A DNA stretch of 64,000 nucleotides from an uncultured Clostridia bacterium (lineage in GTDB: Bacteria; Bacillota; Clostridia; Lachnospirales; CAG-274): NCBI GenBank assembly GCA_910579745.1, contig CAJTVH010000012.1:6102-70101 (forward strand), read 5' to 3'. Shown here in pieces: positions 17,204-26,572 of this stretch. Below the pieces are notes generated by a model. It had not been told where the DNA came from, made no database searches, and saw nothing but the letters and a program-made list of their open reading frames with translations. The translations under genes and the position numbers were made by a program. Positions within the stretch are counted from its first letter, which is position 1, and each line of letters opens with the position of its first letter.

Positions 17204-17814
17204 GCGCTCTCGCTTCGGGCGGGGGAACTAATTTGCAGGCTATATTAGATGCTGTTGAATTGGGAAAAATAAATGGAGAGGTTGTTTCCGTCGTAAGCAA
17301 CAAAAAAGACGCTTTCGCTCTTGAGAGGGCTAAAAAGCACAATGTTGAGGCTGTCTATATGTCAAGAAAGCTATTTAAGTCTTTTGATGAGTATGAAGAC
17401 GCTTTAATCTCTCATTTTAAGTCAAGAAATGTTGATTTGATTATTTTAGCCGGGTTTATGGTTATTTTATCGGCTAAATTTACCGACGCTTTTAAAAATA
17501 AAATTATGAATATTCATCCGTCTCTTATTCCATCTTTTTGCGGAAAAGGTTTTTATGGTCTTAAAGTACATGAGGCTGTTTTAGAGAAAGGTGTTAAGCT
17601 TACAGGAGCGACCGTTCATTTTGTGGATTCCACAGCTGACACGGGTCCTATTATTTTACAGAAAGCGGTTGAGGTCAAGGACGGTGATACTCCGGAGGTT
17701 TTGCAGAAAAGAGTTATGGAAGAAGCGGAATGGATTATTTTTCCGGAAGCTGTCAGACTTTTTGCCGAAGGGAAAATAGTTATCGATAATAATATTGTTA
17801 GGAGAGTTGATTAA
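17191..17814 (+). CDS. purN: Phosphoribosylglycinamide formyltransferase (GART)
   Basis: PurN transfers a formyl group from 10-formyl-tetrahydrofolate to GAR. The 207-residue protein has the N-terminal 'ALASGGGTNLQAIL' phosphate-binding loop, N107 and H109 in 'MNIHPSLIPSF', and D150 in 'DSTADTGPII', matching the catalytic Asn-His-Asp of the family. The ATG lies inside the end of purM and its stop overlaps the purD start by one base, consistent with coupled translation in a purMND operon. Confidence 0.97.
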   Translation: MFKIGALASGGGTNLQAILDAVELGKINGEVVSVVSNKKDAFALERAKKHNVEAVYMSRKLFKSFDEYEDALISHFKSRNVDLIILAGFMVILSAKFTDAFKNKIMNIHPSLIPSFCGKGFYGLKVHEAVLEKGVKLTGATVHFVDSTADTGPIILQKAVEVKDGDTPEVLQKRVMEEAEWIIFPEAVRLFAEGKIVIDNNIVRRVD

Positions 17815-19079
17815 TGAAAGTTTTAGTAGTGGGAGGCGGAGGAAGAGAACACGCTATTATATTAAAGCTTAAAGAATCACCAAGAGTAGATAAAATCTAT
17901 TGCGCACCAGGGAACGCCGGAATTTCTGAGGACGCTGAGTGTGTTAATATTAAGGCCACGGATATAGACGCTTTAATGAAATTCGCTAAAGATGAGAAAA
18001 TTGATTTTACGGTTGTCGGAATGGACGACCCGCTTGTTATGGGAATTGTCGATAAATTTGAGGAAAATGGCCTTAAAATTTTTGGACCGAGAAAAAACGC
18101 CGCTATTATTGAGGGAAGCAAGGCTTTTTCAAAGGAACTTATGAAGAAATACAATATACCTACAGCCTCGTATGAAACTTTTGATAATTATAACGACGCT
18201 TACTTGTACATAAAAGAAAGTAAATTTCCCATTGTTATTAAGGCGGATGGTCTCGCTCTTGGAAAAGGGGTTCTTATTTGCGGGTCTTTGGAAGACGCTG
18301 AAAAAGGTCTCAAACAGATTATGGTTGACAAAAAATTCGGCGAGTCTGGCGATAAGGTTGTTATTGAGGAGTTTTTAACTGGTCCGGAAGTATCTGTTTT
18401 ATCTTTTTGCGACGGTACGACGGTTGTTCCGATGGTTTCAGCTCAAGATCACAAAAGAGCTTTTGATGGTGACAGAGGACTTAATACCGGAGGTATGGGA
18501 ACTTTTTCACCGAGCAGAATTTATACTAAAGAAATTTCTGATATTTGTATGGAGAAAATATTTAAACCTACCGTATCAGCTCTTAAAAAAGAAGGCAGGG
18601 AGTTTAAAGGAATTATTTATTTTGGGCTTATGATTACTAAAGATGGCCCTAAAGTTATTGAGTATAACGCGAGATTCGGCGACCCCGAAACGCAAGTTAT
18701 TTTACCACGGCTTGATTTTGACCTTTTTGATATTTTTGAGGCATGCGTAGACGGAAAGCTTGATAAGCTTGATATAAAATGGAAAGATAACGCGGCGGCC
18801 TGCGTTATTTTGGCTTCGGGAGGATATCCTGAAAGCTATGAGAAAGGTTTTACAATAAATGGCCTTGATAAGTGTGCTAAAATGGACAATATTTACATTT
18901 ATCACGCTGGAACAGCTTTTAAAGATTGTAAATTTGTTACAAACGGAGGTCGAGTGCTGGGTGTTACGGGAGTAGGAAAAAATCTTGACGAGGCTATAAA
19001 AATGGCTTATAAGGGCGTTGAATTTATAAATTTTAAAAACGCGCATTTTAGGAGAGATATTGGAATAAAAAAAGTTTAA
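17814..19079 (+). CDS. purD: Phosphoribosylamine-glycine ligase (GAR synthetase)
   Basis: PurD joins glycine to phosphoribosylamine using ATP. The 421-residue protein has the ATP-grasp fold of the family: 'VVGGGGREHAI' at the start, 'IKADGLALGKGV', 'QDHKRAFDGDRGLNTGGMGTFSP' and 'EYNARFGDPETQVILPRL'. It starts in a TAATG overlap with purN. purH, often found with these genes, is not here. Only 68 bases separate the stop from flgB, with a promoter in between, so read-through into the flagellar genes is possible. Confidence 0.97.
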   Translation: MKVLVVGGGGREHAIILKLKESPRVDKIYCAPGNAGISEDAECVNIKATDIDALMKFAKDEKIDFTVVGMDDPLVMGIVDKFEENGLKIFGPRKNAAIIEGSKAFSKELMKKYNIPTASYETFDNYNDAYLYIKESKFPIVIKADGLALGKGVLICGSLEDAEKGLKQIMVDKKFGESGDKVVIEEFLTGPEVSVLSFCDGTTVVPMVSAQDHKRAFDGDRGLNTGGMGTFSPSRIYTKEISDICMEKIFKPTVSALKKEGREFKGIIYFGLMITKDGPKVIEYNARFGDPETQVILPRLDFDLFDIFEACVDGKLDKLDIKWKDNAAACVILASGGYPESYEKGFTINGLDKCAKMDNIYIYHAGTAFKDCKFVTNGGRVLGVTGVGKNLDEAIKMAYKGVEFINFKNAHFRRDIGIKKV

Positions 19080-19098
19080 TAGAATTTACAAAAATATA

Positions 19099-19127
19099 TT
19101 TACTTTGCCTGTTGATTTTGGTATAAT
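19099..19127 (+). promoter_or_regulatory. Sigma-A type promoter candidate at the head of the flagellar locus
   Basis: TTTACT at 19099-19104 and TATAAT at 19122-19127 are 17 bases apart, just before flgB. The start point would fall next to the flgB ribosome binding site, so the leader would be very short. No sigma-D type box (GCCGATAA) was seen here. Confidence 0.5.
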
Positions 19128-19147
19128 TGTATCAAAGGAGTGTTTGT

Positions 19148-19528
19148 ATGATTTTTGATAAGTTATTTACGCAAAATACTGTTCTGGGGACCGCTATGCA
19201 GGCTTCGGAATTTAAAAACCAAGTTATTCTTCATAATATGGCCAATAGCGACACACCAAATTTTAAAGGCAGCGAGGTTGAGTTTGAGGGAATTTTAAAC
19301 GACGCTATCGAATCCTCTAAAATTAATGGGAAACTTGATATGAGTTCTGTTATGCCGTCCGTACAAAAGCAACATTATGGATATAAAGTAAGAATAGATG
19401 AAAACAATGTTGATATTGAAACCGAAATGGTGAAATTTTATAAAAATTCGGCTAAATATGATGTTATAGTAAACAGTGTGCTTAATAATTCCAACAGACT
19501 TAATACAGTTCTTTCGGGATTTAGATAA
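19148..19528 (+). CDS. flgB: Flagellar basal-body rod protein FlgB
   Basis: FlgB is a proximal rod subunit of the flagellar basal body. I use the ATG at 19148, eight bases after AAAGGAG, giving 126 residues; the longer TTG frame has no ribosome binding site. Rod-family features are present: 'LHNMANSDTPNFKGSEVEFE' near the N-terminus and 'VDIETEMVKFYKNSAKYDVIVNSV' near the C-terminus. It is the first gene of the flagellar locus, followed by flgC after 21 bases. Confidence 0.96.
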   Translation: MIFDKLFTQNTVLGTAMQASEFKNQVILHNMANSDTPNFKGSEVEFEGILNDAIESSKINGKLDMSSVMPSVQKQHYGYKVRIDENNVDIETEMVKFYKNSAKYDVIVNSVLNNSNRLNTVLSGFR

Positions 19529-19549
19529 TTTTAGAGGGAAGGCGATTCT

Positions 19550-19990
19550 ATGTCATTTTTTGGTTCTTTGGACACGAGCGCCACGGCACTTACGGCGCAA
19601 AGACTCAGAATGGACGTTATCAGTCAAAATATGGCTAATGTTGATACGACAAGGACGGAAAAGGGCGGTCCATATAAAAGAAAAGTTGTTTTATTTCAGG
19701 AAATCGGCTCAAAAGCTTCTTTTGCTCAATACCTTGGAAAGGCTATGGACTCAGACGTTGGACAGGGCGTAAGAGTTACTCGCATAGTTGATGACGAAAC
19801 ACCAGGAAGTCTTACATATGACCCTACGCATCCTGACGCGAACGAGGATGGGTATGTTACAAATTCTAATGTGAATATTGTTGAAGAGATGGTTAATATG
19901 ATTTCAGCGAACCGATCTTATGAAGCTAATATTACGGCTATTAACACAACAAAATCGATGATTGCGAAAACCCTTGAAATCGGTAAATGA
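19550..19990 (+). CDS. flgC: Flagellar basal-body rod protein FlgC
   Basis: FlgC is a proximal rod subunit of 146 residues. It has the N-terminal rod motif 'LRMDVISQNMANVDTTRTEKGGPYKR' and the C-terminal 'SNVNIVEEMVNMISANRSYEANITAINTTKSM' typical of rod and hook proteins. The ribosome binding site is AGAGGGAAGG. It sits between flgB and fliE with short gaps, as in other Firmicutes. Confidence 0.97.
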   Translation: MSFFGSLDTSATALTAQRLRMDVISQNMANVDTTRTEKGGPYKRKVVLFQEIGSKASFAQYLGKAMDSDVGQGVRVTRIVDDETPGSLTYDPTHPDANEDGYVTNSNVNIVEEMVNMISANRSYEANITAINTTKSMIAKTLEIGK

Positions 19991-20017
19991 GATTATTAAA
20001 ACCAGAGGAGTGAAATT

Positions 20018-20332
20018 ATGAAAACAGATACGGATTTATTTCAAGTTCATAAGCTTGCTTTTGATAGTTTTGGCGGCAACAAGCCGGTAAAGGGAGTCGG
20101 CGGCGATGAATTTGGGGCTTTTTTTGATGCGGCTATGGGTTTATATAATGAAACAAACGTATATCAGCTTGACGCTGAACAACTTCAAATTGATTATGTC
20201 ACGGGAAAAACAGATGATATTATAGCGCTTAATATGGCTCAAAACAAAGCGACGTCAGCGCTTCAGTTTACTACACAGGTTACAAATAAGGTTTTAACCG
20301 CGTATCAAGAGATTATGCGTATGCAAATGTAG
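20018..20332 (+). CDS. fliE: Flagellar hook-basal body complex protein FliE
   Basis: FliE joins the MS ring to the rod. The 104-residue protein has the short-family pattern with a conserved C-terminal helix pair ('ITGKTDDIIALNMAQNKATSALQF' region, here 'VTGKTDDIIALNMAQ', and 'VTNKVLTAYQEIMRMQM'). The ribosome binding site is AGAGGAGTG. Position between flgC and fliF supports the call. Confidence 0.95.
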   Translation: MKTDTDLFQVHKLAFDSFGGNKPVKGVGGDEFGAFFDAAMGLYNETNVYQLDAEQLQIDYVTGKTDDIIALNMAQNKATSALQFTTQVTNKVLTAYQEIMRMQM

Positions 20333-20377
20333 TTTGAGTTTTGATTATTATGAATACGCATAAAAGAGGTGAAATAA

Positions 20378-21988
20378 TTGCAGGAGAAATTGCGGGATTA
20401 CAAATCCAAAGTAACGGAAAAATGGAATGAAGCGGAGACAGGCACAAAAGTAAAGCTTGTAGCTATTATCGCTTGTCTTATTATCGCCCTTGGTTTGACA
20501 ATTTATTTTACGACAAGACCTGACTGGGTTGTTTTTGAGTCTAACGCTGATATTCAGACAATAGGCAAAATTCAGAACGCTTTTGAAGAGGCGGGAATTG
20601 ATAATCAAATAACAAAAAATGGCACCGCCATCGAGGTAAAGCAAGAGGACGTCAACAAAGCCAAAGTACAGATAGCTGAAAGCAACATAACCGACACGGG
20701 ATTTACTTTTGACGACGCTCTTACAGCAAACAACATGGGGCTTTCTGAATCCGACAAGGACGAGATATATTTAAGAGCTTATGAAAATGATATTGAGAGT
20801 CAAATTAAAACAATTGACGGTATTGATTCGGCGAAGGTAAAGCTTGTGTTACCTAATGACGATGTTTTTTTTGAAAGCGACAAACAAGAGGCGAGCGCGG
20901 GTATTACTCTTTACACAAGCAAGGAGTTATCAAAAGAACAAGCGGTTGCCGTCGCGAGACTTGTCGCTATGAGTGTTGACGGTCTTAAAATGGAGAATAT
21001 TGAGATTGTCGATCAAAACGCTAACAGTCTTTATTCCGGCGCGGTTACTAATGCCGGGGGATACTCAACTCAAGAGGAAGTTGAGCAAACAAAGAAAAAA
21101 GAAATTGAACAGAAAATAAGAGGCGCTTTATCCCGCCTTTATGATGAGATAAATATAATTTCCAATCTTAAAATGGATTGGGACAAAAAGCAACAAAAAA
21201 CCACGACATACACTCCTCCTATAGCTGATATGACAGTCGGGGTTCCAAACAGATCCACTTCTGAGGAAGAAGATGTCGTAAATGGTACGCCGGCGGACGC
21301 TCCGGGTGTTGACACAAATGATCAGAACCCAGCTAATTACGCCATGGGAGAGGATAATAACTCAACATATTCCGCTAATAAAACATCAAACGACTATTTA
21401 TATAATAAAGATGAAACCGTTACTGATTATAGCGGCGGAAAAGTAGTGCCCGAACAGTCTTCTATCGCTGTTTATGTTTACAGAAACAGGGAGTATAGGG
21501 AAGAGGATTTGATAAAAGCTGGTCAAATTGACGATGAGAATACTTGGGAGAATTTTAAAGAGCAAAACGCCGCTGAGGTTAAAATGGAAATTGATCCCGA
21601 TGTTGTTCAGTCAATAAGAATAGGTACTGGTATTGATAACGTAACGGTTGTGGGTTATGAGAATCCAGTGTTTATCGACGCTGTTGAGGAACCTGTCGCT
21701 ATTGAGCAAATTATTATGCTCGCTATACTCGCTATACTTCTTATTCTTCTCGCTTTCGGTCTTATCAAGAAAACTCATCCCGACGAGGTTGAGGAAGTTG
21801 AGCCCGAACTTTCTGTTGAGGACTTACTTGTAAGTACTCAACTTGAGGATGAAAAAGAAGATATGATCGCTGAGATTGACACAAGCGTTGAATCCGAGTA
21901 TAAGAAACAAATTGAGAAATTTGTCGCTGAAAAACCTGAAGCGGTTGCTCAGCTTCTTAGAAATTGGCTTAGTGATGAATGGGAGTGA
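20378..21988 (+). CDS. fliF: Flagellar MS-ring protein FliF
   Basis: FliF forms the MS ring in the cytoplasmic membrane and the platform for the export gate. The start is a TTG at 20378 after AAGAGGTGA; no upstream ATG fits. The 536 residues hold one membrane helix at about 26-44, the YscJ/FliF domain with 'DGIDSAKVKLVLP' and 'LVAMSVDGLKMENIEIVD', a long polar loop, and a second helix at about 442-465. The C-terminal cytoplasmic tail binds FliG, encoded next after 5 bases. Confidence 0.97.
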   Translation: MQEKLRDYKSKVTEKWNEAETGTKVKLVAIIACLIIALGLTIYFTTRPDWVVFESNADIQTIGKIQNAFEEAGIDNQITKNGTAIEVKQEDVNKAKVQIAESNITDTGFTFDDALTANNMGLSESDKDEIYLRAYENDIESQIKTIDGIDSAKVKLVLPNDDVFFESDKQEASAGITLYTSKELSKEQAVAVARLVAMSVDGLKMENIEIVDQNANSLYSGAVTNAGGYSTQEEVEQTKKKEIEQKIRGALSRLYDEINIISNLKMDWDKKQQKTTTYTPPIADMTVGVPNRSTSEEEDVVNGTPADAPGVDTNDQNPANYAMGEDNNSTYSANKTSNDYLYNKDETVTDYSGGKVVPEQSSIAVYVYRNREYREEDLIKAGQIDDENTWENFKEQNAAEVKMEIDPDVVQSIRIGTGIDNVTVVGYENPVFIDAVEEPVAIEQIIMLAILAILLILLAFGLIKKTHPDEVEEVEPELSVEDLLVSTQLEDEKEDMIAEIDTSVESEYKKQIEKFVAEKPEAVAQLLRNWLSDEWE

Positions 21989-21993
21989 TATAA

Positions 21994-23010
21994 ATGGCTA
22001 TACCTTTTGAGGAATATACGGGAAAAGAAAAGGCAGCGATGCTTTTAATTACTTTAGGTCCTGAGAAATCTTCAGAGATTTTTAAATATTTAAAAGAAGA
22101 GGAGATAGAATCTCTTACTTTGGAAATCGCTAATATCGCTACTGTTCTTCCTGATATTAAAGAAAAAGTTTTGGAAGAGTTTTATCAAATATGTATCGCT
22201 CAGCAATATATTACTGAGGGTGGTATATCTTACGCTAAACAAATTCTTGAAAAAGCTCTTGGTAGCGATAAAGCCTTTGAGATTATTAATAAACTTACGG
22301 TATCTTTGCAAGTTCGTCCTTTTGACTTTATACGTAAAGATGACGTAAGTCAGGTTATAAACTTTATTCAAAATGAGCATCCTCAAACGATAGCCCTTGT
22401 ACTGTCTTATTTAAAGCCTACTCAGTCTGCTCAGATTATATCGTCTTTAAGCGCTGACAAACAGGCTGACGTAGCGAGGAGAATCGCCATGATGGACAGA
22501 ACAAGCCCGGATGTTATTAAGGAAGTTGAAAACGCTTTGGAGAAAAAACTTTCCTCTCTTATGACTACGGATTACGCCGATGTCGGCGGTGTGGACGCCA
22601 TTGTTGAGATACTTAACTCTGTTGACAGAGCGACTGAGAAGAATATTATGGAAAATCTTGAAACTGATTATCTTGAGCTTTCTGAGGAAATTAAAAAGAA
22701 AATGTTCGTGTTCGAGGATATTCTCTCTATGGACAATCGTTCTATACAGACAGTTTTACGTCAGGATATAGACCAGAAAGAGCTTGCTATCGCTCTCAAA
22801 GGCTCAAGTGAGGAAGTGCAGGAGATTATTTTCCAGAACCTTTCAAAACGTCTCGCGGCCATGATAAAAGAGGATATGGAAATTATGGGACCTGTTCGTA
22901 AATCTGACGTTGAGGAAGCACAGCAGAAGATTGTTAATATTATTCGTAAGCTTCAAGATTCCGGTGAGATTATTATTGCGAGGGGCGGAGGCGATGAGAT
23001 AATTGTCTAA
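21994..23010 (+). CDS. fliG: Flagellar motor switch protein FliG
   Basis: FliG is the rotor protein that interacts with MotA to create torque. The 338 residues match the family, with 'KAAMLLITLGPEKSSEIFKYL' at the N-terminus, the EHPQT motif in 'IQNEHPQTIALVLSYL', and the torque helix 'DIDQKELAIALKGSSEEVQEIIFQNLSKR' near the C-terminus. It follows fliF by 5 bases and its end overlaps the TTG start of fliH by 8 bases. Confidence 0.98.
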   Translation: MAIPFEEYTGKEKAAMLLITLGPEKSSEIFKYLKEEEIESLTLEIANIATVLPDIKEKVLEEFYQICIAQQYITEGGISYAKQILEKALGSDKAFEIINKLTVSLQVRPFDFIRKDDVSQVINFIQNEHPQTIALVLSYLKPTQSAQIISSLSADKQADVARRIAMMDRTSPDVIKEVENALEKKLSSLMTTDYADVGGVDAIVEILNSVDRATEKNIMENLETDYLELSEEIKKKMFVFEDILSMDNRSIQTVLRQDIDQKELAIALKGSSEEVQEIIFQNLSKRLAAMIKEDMEIMGPVRKSDVEEAQQKIVNIIRKLQDSGEIIIARGGGDEIIV

Positions 23011-23872
23011 GATTTTAAAAGCTAATCGTATAAGTGTTGACAGTGATAATAAAATCAATATAGAAGTTCCTGTATTTAGGTCGAATATACATAATGAGGA
23101 CGATAAATCAAAATCCTTTAAATCTGTTAATCATGAAATCGCTTTTGAGGATTTTGACGAGCTTTCATTAACAGATGAATATGATGAGCAAGATGAGTTA
23201 AGCTTAAATAGTTATTTTGATACGGAAAACGATGTTTCTTCTGATTTTGAGTTTGACGAGGGTGAGAAAGCCGTTAGTAACGCTAATGAGGAAGCCGCTA
23301 AAATTATAGACAACGCTAAAGCGGAAGCGATGGACATTATTGATGACGCTATTCAAACCGCTGAAATAAGAAAAAGTGATATTTTTGAAAACGCTAGACA
23401 AGAAGGATATGCCGCGGGAGTTTCAGAGGCGGAGGAACAAACCGCTGAAATGAAGGAAGAGGCTCTCAGGGTTCTTGAAAACGCGAGAAGAGAAAGAGAG
23501 GATATGCTTGAAAACGCTGAAAGCGACATGGTTGACCTCATGATAAATGTTATCGATAAAATTTTGTGTAAGGCTCTTGATTTGGACAAAAGTGTTATAT
23601 TAAATCTTGTAAGACAGGGATTTTCCCAGACGACGGTTACAGGAAACGTCTTTGTGAGGGTTTCTGACGATGATTATGATAGCGTGAACGAAAACAAAGA
23701 CGAGATTTTTAATATGATTGACAGTAATGTAAAACTTGAGCTTATAAAAGATATGACCCTTGGTAAAGGCGATTGTATCATTGAAACGCCTTTTGGAAAT
23801 ATAGATTGCGGTTTAAAACAGCAATTTGAGGGATTGAAGAATAGCTTGTACTATGTTTTAGAAAACGGGTGA
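23003..23872 (+). CDS. fliH: Flagellar export regulator FliH
   Basis: FliH is the stator-like partner that binds and restrains the export ATPase FliI. The 289-residue protein starts with TTG at 23003 ('MSKILKANRI'), after GGAGG inside fliG. It has an acidic N-terminal third, an alanine/glutamate-rich coiled coil at about 85-170, and a C-terminal V-type ATPase subunit E-like domain ending in 'CIIETPFGNIDCGL'. Sequence conservation in this family is low; position between fliG and fliI supports the call. Confidence 0.92.
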   Translation: MSKILKANRISVDSDNKINIEVPVFRSNIHNEDDKSKSFKSVNHEIAFEDFDELSLTDEYDEQDELSLNSYFDTENDVSSDFEFDEGEKAVSNANEEAAKIIDNAKAEAMDIIDDAIQTAEIRKSDIFENARQEGYAAGVSEAEEQTAEMKEEALRVLENARREREDMLENAESDMVDLMINVIDKILCKALDLDKSVILNLVRQGFSQTTVTGNVFVRVSDDDYDSVNENKDEIFNMIDSNVKLELIKDMTLGKGDCIIETPFGNIDCGLKQQFEGLKNSLYYVLENG

Positions 23873-23877
23873 TTTTA

Positions 23878-25188
23878 GTGGTTATTGATATTTCAAAATA
23901 TAACTCGGTGCTTGAGAAAAGTTATATAAAAAAACTTGGGAGAGTTTCTCAGGTTGTAGGACTTACTATTGAGTCTATAGGACCTGTTGTTAGTGTTGGA
24001 TGCTCTTGTTATATTAAGGCCGACAAATACAGCAAGCCTGTTATGGCTGAGGTTGTTGGATTTAAGGAAAATAAAATATTGCTCATGCCTCTTGGCGGTA
24101 TGGACGGAATTGGTCCGGGAAGTATTGTCGAAGCATCTGAAAAACCACTTTCCGTTAATGTTGGAAACAGTCTTTTAGGAAGAGTTTTGGACGGACTCGG
24201 AAATCCTATGGACAACCGAGGTCCTCTTAACTGTTCCTTTGAATATCCCACAAACAACGTTCCTCCAGACCCTCTAAAAAGGAAAAGAATAAGAGAAATT
24301 CTTCCGCTTGGAGTAAAGCCGATAGATGGTCTTTTGACTATAGGCAAAGGGCAACGTGTTGGTATTTTCGCGGGTAGCGGCGTTGGAAAGAGTACTCTTA
24401 TGGGTATGATAGCCAGAAATACTTCCGCGGATATTAATGTTATCGCTCTTATTGGGGAACGAGGAAGGGAAGTAAGAGAGTTTATTGAAAAGGATTTAGG
24501 CGAGGAGGGACTCAAAAGATCGATACTTGTTATAGCTACATCCGATAAACCCGCCCTTGTAAGGCTTAAAGCGGCTCAAGTGGCTACGTCTATCGCCGAG
24601 TATTTTAGGGAAGAGGGAAATGATGTTTTACTTCTTATGGATTCTTTGACAAGATACGCTATGGCCCAGAGAGAAATAGGTCTTGCCACAGGCGAACCGC
24701 CTGTTTCGAGAGGTTATACTCCTTCGGTATTTTCCGTTATGCCTAAACTTTTGGAAAGGGCGGGAACTTCTGATAAAGGTTCTATAACCGGCTTATATAC
24801 GGTTTTGGTTGACGGTGACGATTTAACGGAGCCAGTTACTGATACGGCAAGAGGTATTCTTGATGGGCATATTGTTCTTTCAAGAAAACTCGCTAATAAA
24901 AACCATTATCCCGCTATCGATGTTTTGGCAAGCGTATCCCGTGTTATGAGCGATATAGTTACTCCAGAGCATAAGAAGGCGGCTTTTGAAATTAAGAAAA
25001 CAATGGCTGTTTATTCCGACGCTGAGGATTTAATTAATATAGGCGCTTATGTTAAAGGAAGTAATCCTGATATTGATTACGCTATTGAGAAACATCCCGA
25101 TGTAATAAATTTTTTGACGCAGGCTACTGATTCAAAAGTTGAGTTTGACGAAGTTATGCGAACAATGAATAATATTATGGGAACTTAA
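23878..25188 (+). CDS. fliI: Flagellum-specific export ATPase FliI
   Basis: FliI powers unfolding and delivery of flagellar export substrates and resembles the F1 beta subunit. The P-loop 'GSGVGKST' has K171, and 'LIGERGREVREFIE', 'VLLLMDSLTRYAMAQREIGLATGEPP' and 'SRGYTPSVFSVMP' follow. I prefer the GTG at 23878 because GGGTG lies 6 bases before it and the protein then begins 'MVIDISKY' like relatives; a GTG at 23869 overlapping the fliH stop is the alternative. The protein is about 436 residues. Confidence 0.96.
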   Translation: MVIDISKYNSVLEKSYIKKLGRVSQVVGLTIESIGPVVSVGCSCYIKADKYSKPVMAEVVGFKENKILLMPLGGMDGIGPGSIVEASEKPLSVNVGNSLLGRVLDGLGNPMDNRGPLNCSFEYPTNNVPPDPLKRKRIREILPLGVKPIDGLLTIGKGQRVGIFAGSGVGKSTLMGMIARNTSADINVIALIGERGREVREFIEKDLGEEGLKRSILVIATSDKPALVRLKAAQVATSIAEYFREEGNDVLLLMDSLTRYAMAQREIGLATGEPPVSRGYTPSVFSVMPKLLERAGTSDKGSITGLYTVLVDGDDLTEPVTDTARGILDGHIVLSRKLANKNHYPAIDVLASVSRVMSDIVTPEHKKAAFEIKKTMAVYSDAEDLINIGAYVKGSNPDIDYAIEKHPDVINFLTQATDSKVEFDEVMRTMNNIMGT

Positions 25189-25259
25189 AATTGAAAATAA
25201 AGAAATTTTGAGGGAAATGATTTTTTATTTAAGGATTTATTGTCGGAGTGTGATTTTTA

Positions 25260-25700
25260 ATGGCGGGATTTAAGTTTAGAATGGAGAGTTTTTTAGGAGT
25301 TAAAGAAAAAATTGAGGAACAAAAAAAGCTCGATTACGGAAAAGCTCTTAAAAAACTTGATGAGGAACAAAAGCTTCTTGAGTTATTTATCAATAAAAAA
25401 ATGAGTATTATTTTAGCTATGAGAAACAGCATAAACTCAGGAATAAAATCCGCTGAGCTTAGAAGATATAATGAATATATAAGTTACATAAAAAATAAAA
25501 TTGAGGAACAGGAAATTGTCGTGAAAAACGCGGAAGATTTCGCGGAGGATAAACGAGTTGAACTTGTTGAGGCGATGAAAGAACGAAAAATGCTTGATGT
25601 TCTTAAGGAAAACGACAAGGCTGAATATAATAAGGAACAGCTTTTAAAAGAACAAAAGATAGTTGATGAGATTGTGAGTTATCAATATAATAACGCGTAA
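25260..25700 (+). CDS. fliJ: Flagellar export chaperone FliJ
   Basis: FliJ is a small coiled-coil protein that links FliI to the export gate FlhA. The 146 residues begin 'MAGFKFRMESFLGVKEKIEEQKK' and are almost wholly charged helix to the end, as expected for the family. The ATG follows GGAGTGTG. The call rests mostly on the N-terminal motif, helix pattern and position after fliI. Confidence 0.9.
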   Translation: MAGFKFRMESFLGVKEKIEEQKKLDYGKALKKLDEEQKLLELFINKKMSIILAMRNSINSGIKSAELRRYNEYISYIKNKIEEQEIVVKNAEDFAEDKRVELVEAMKERKMLDVLKENDKAEYNKEQLLKEQKIVDEIVSYQYNNA

Positions 25701-25736
25701 TTCGCAATATAAAGTTATATATGGGAGGTTGCGAGG

Positions 25737-26552
25737 ATGGCAGCTAAAACCAAGGCGGATGTTAATGAGGTTTCCGCTCCGGAGAATGAAAATAATAATG
25801 TTAATATAGATAGTAAGGCGGAAAAAAAAGTCAATAAGAAAAAAGATAAGAAAAAGGGCAAAAAGAAAGGGAAGGGGAAAATAATTTTCCTTATTATATT
25901 ACTGCTTATTGTAGGAGCCGCTGTAGCGGTATTTGGCTTTAATGTTTTTAATTTGAGAGACGAGTATGTTTATCCGGTGCTGAGGGAGGTTCCTGTTGTT
26001 AAGGACTGGATTCCGGAAGACGAGAATGCCGAGAAAGATGAATATAGTGATTTAACCAGAGAACAGCTTATTGTTCAGAATAAAAAACTTGCTTCTGAAA
26101 AGAAAGCTCTTGAGGAAGATAAAAAATCTTTGACTGATAAAATTTCTGAAAACAATAAAGAAATTACAAGATTAAAGGAGTTTGAGGCAAATCAAACAAA
26201 ATTCCAAAATGAAAAGGCTGAGTTTGATAAGAGAATCGCTGAAAATGACACTAACGCTTACAAAGATTATTATGAAAGCGTTTATCCCGAAAACGCGGAC
26301 GCGATTTATAGAGAGGTCGCGACACGGGAGGCAGCTGATAAAGAACTTAAACAGTATGTACAAACTTTTGAGGGAATGAAAAAGGACGCTGCCGCTAAGG
26401 TTCTAGAAGAGATGATTGGAACCGATATGGATTTGGTTGTTCGTATACTTAATAATATAAGCGCCGAAAAAAGAGGCGCTATACTCGGCGCTATGGAGTC
26501 TGCTAACGCTGCTGCCGCCGCTAAACAAATGGCGCCGGATGAACAACAATAA
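25737..26552 (+). CDS. MotE/YlxF-like flagellar operon protein with MgtE_N-like domain
   Basis: This 271-residue protein has a very lysine-rich cytoplasmic N-terminus (about residues 30-48), one membrane helix at about 49-70, a coiled coil at about 110-170, and a C-terminal helical domain like the N-terminal domain of MgtE ('AAAKVLEEMIGTDMDLVVRILNNISAEKRGAILGAM'). In Bacillus the protein at this place is YlxF, and similar proteins (MotE) assist stator proteins in some bacteria. It is not a magnesium transporter, because the channel domain is missing. The exact role is unknown. Confidence 0.85.
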   Translation: MAAKTKADVNEVSAPENENNNVNIDSKAEKKVNKKKDKKKGKKKGKGKIIFLIILLLIVGAAVAVFGFNVFNLRDEYVYPVLREVPVVKDWIPEDENAEKDEYSDLTREQLIVQNKKLASEKKALEEDKKSLTDKISENNKEITRLKEFEANQTKFQNEKAEFDKRIAENDTNAYKDYYESVYPENADAIYREVATREAADKELKQYVQTFEGMKKDAAAKVLEEMIGTDMDLVVRILNNISAEKRGAILGAMESANAAAAAKQMAPDEQQ

Positions 26553-26572
26553 TTTTTTAAGGAGGTGAGAAA

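Noticed and set aside
24009..24515. 168-codon minus-strand frame within fliI
   Set aside because: Shadow of the conserved ATPase gene on the other strand, with no start signal.
25737..26552. Magnesium transporter MgtE
   Set aside because: Only a domain like the MgtE N-terminal part is present, with a single membrane helix, so it cannot be a transporter.
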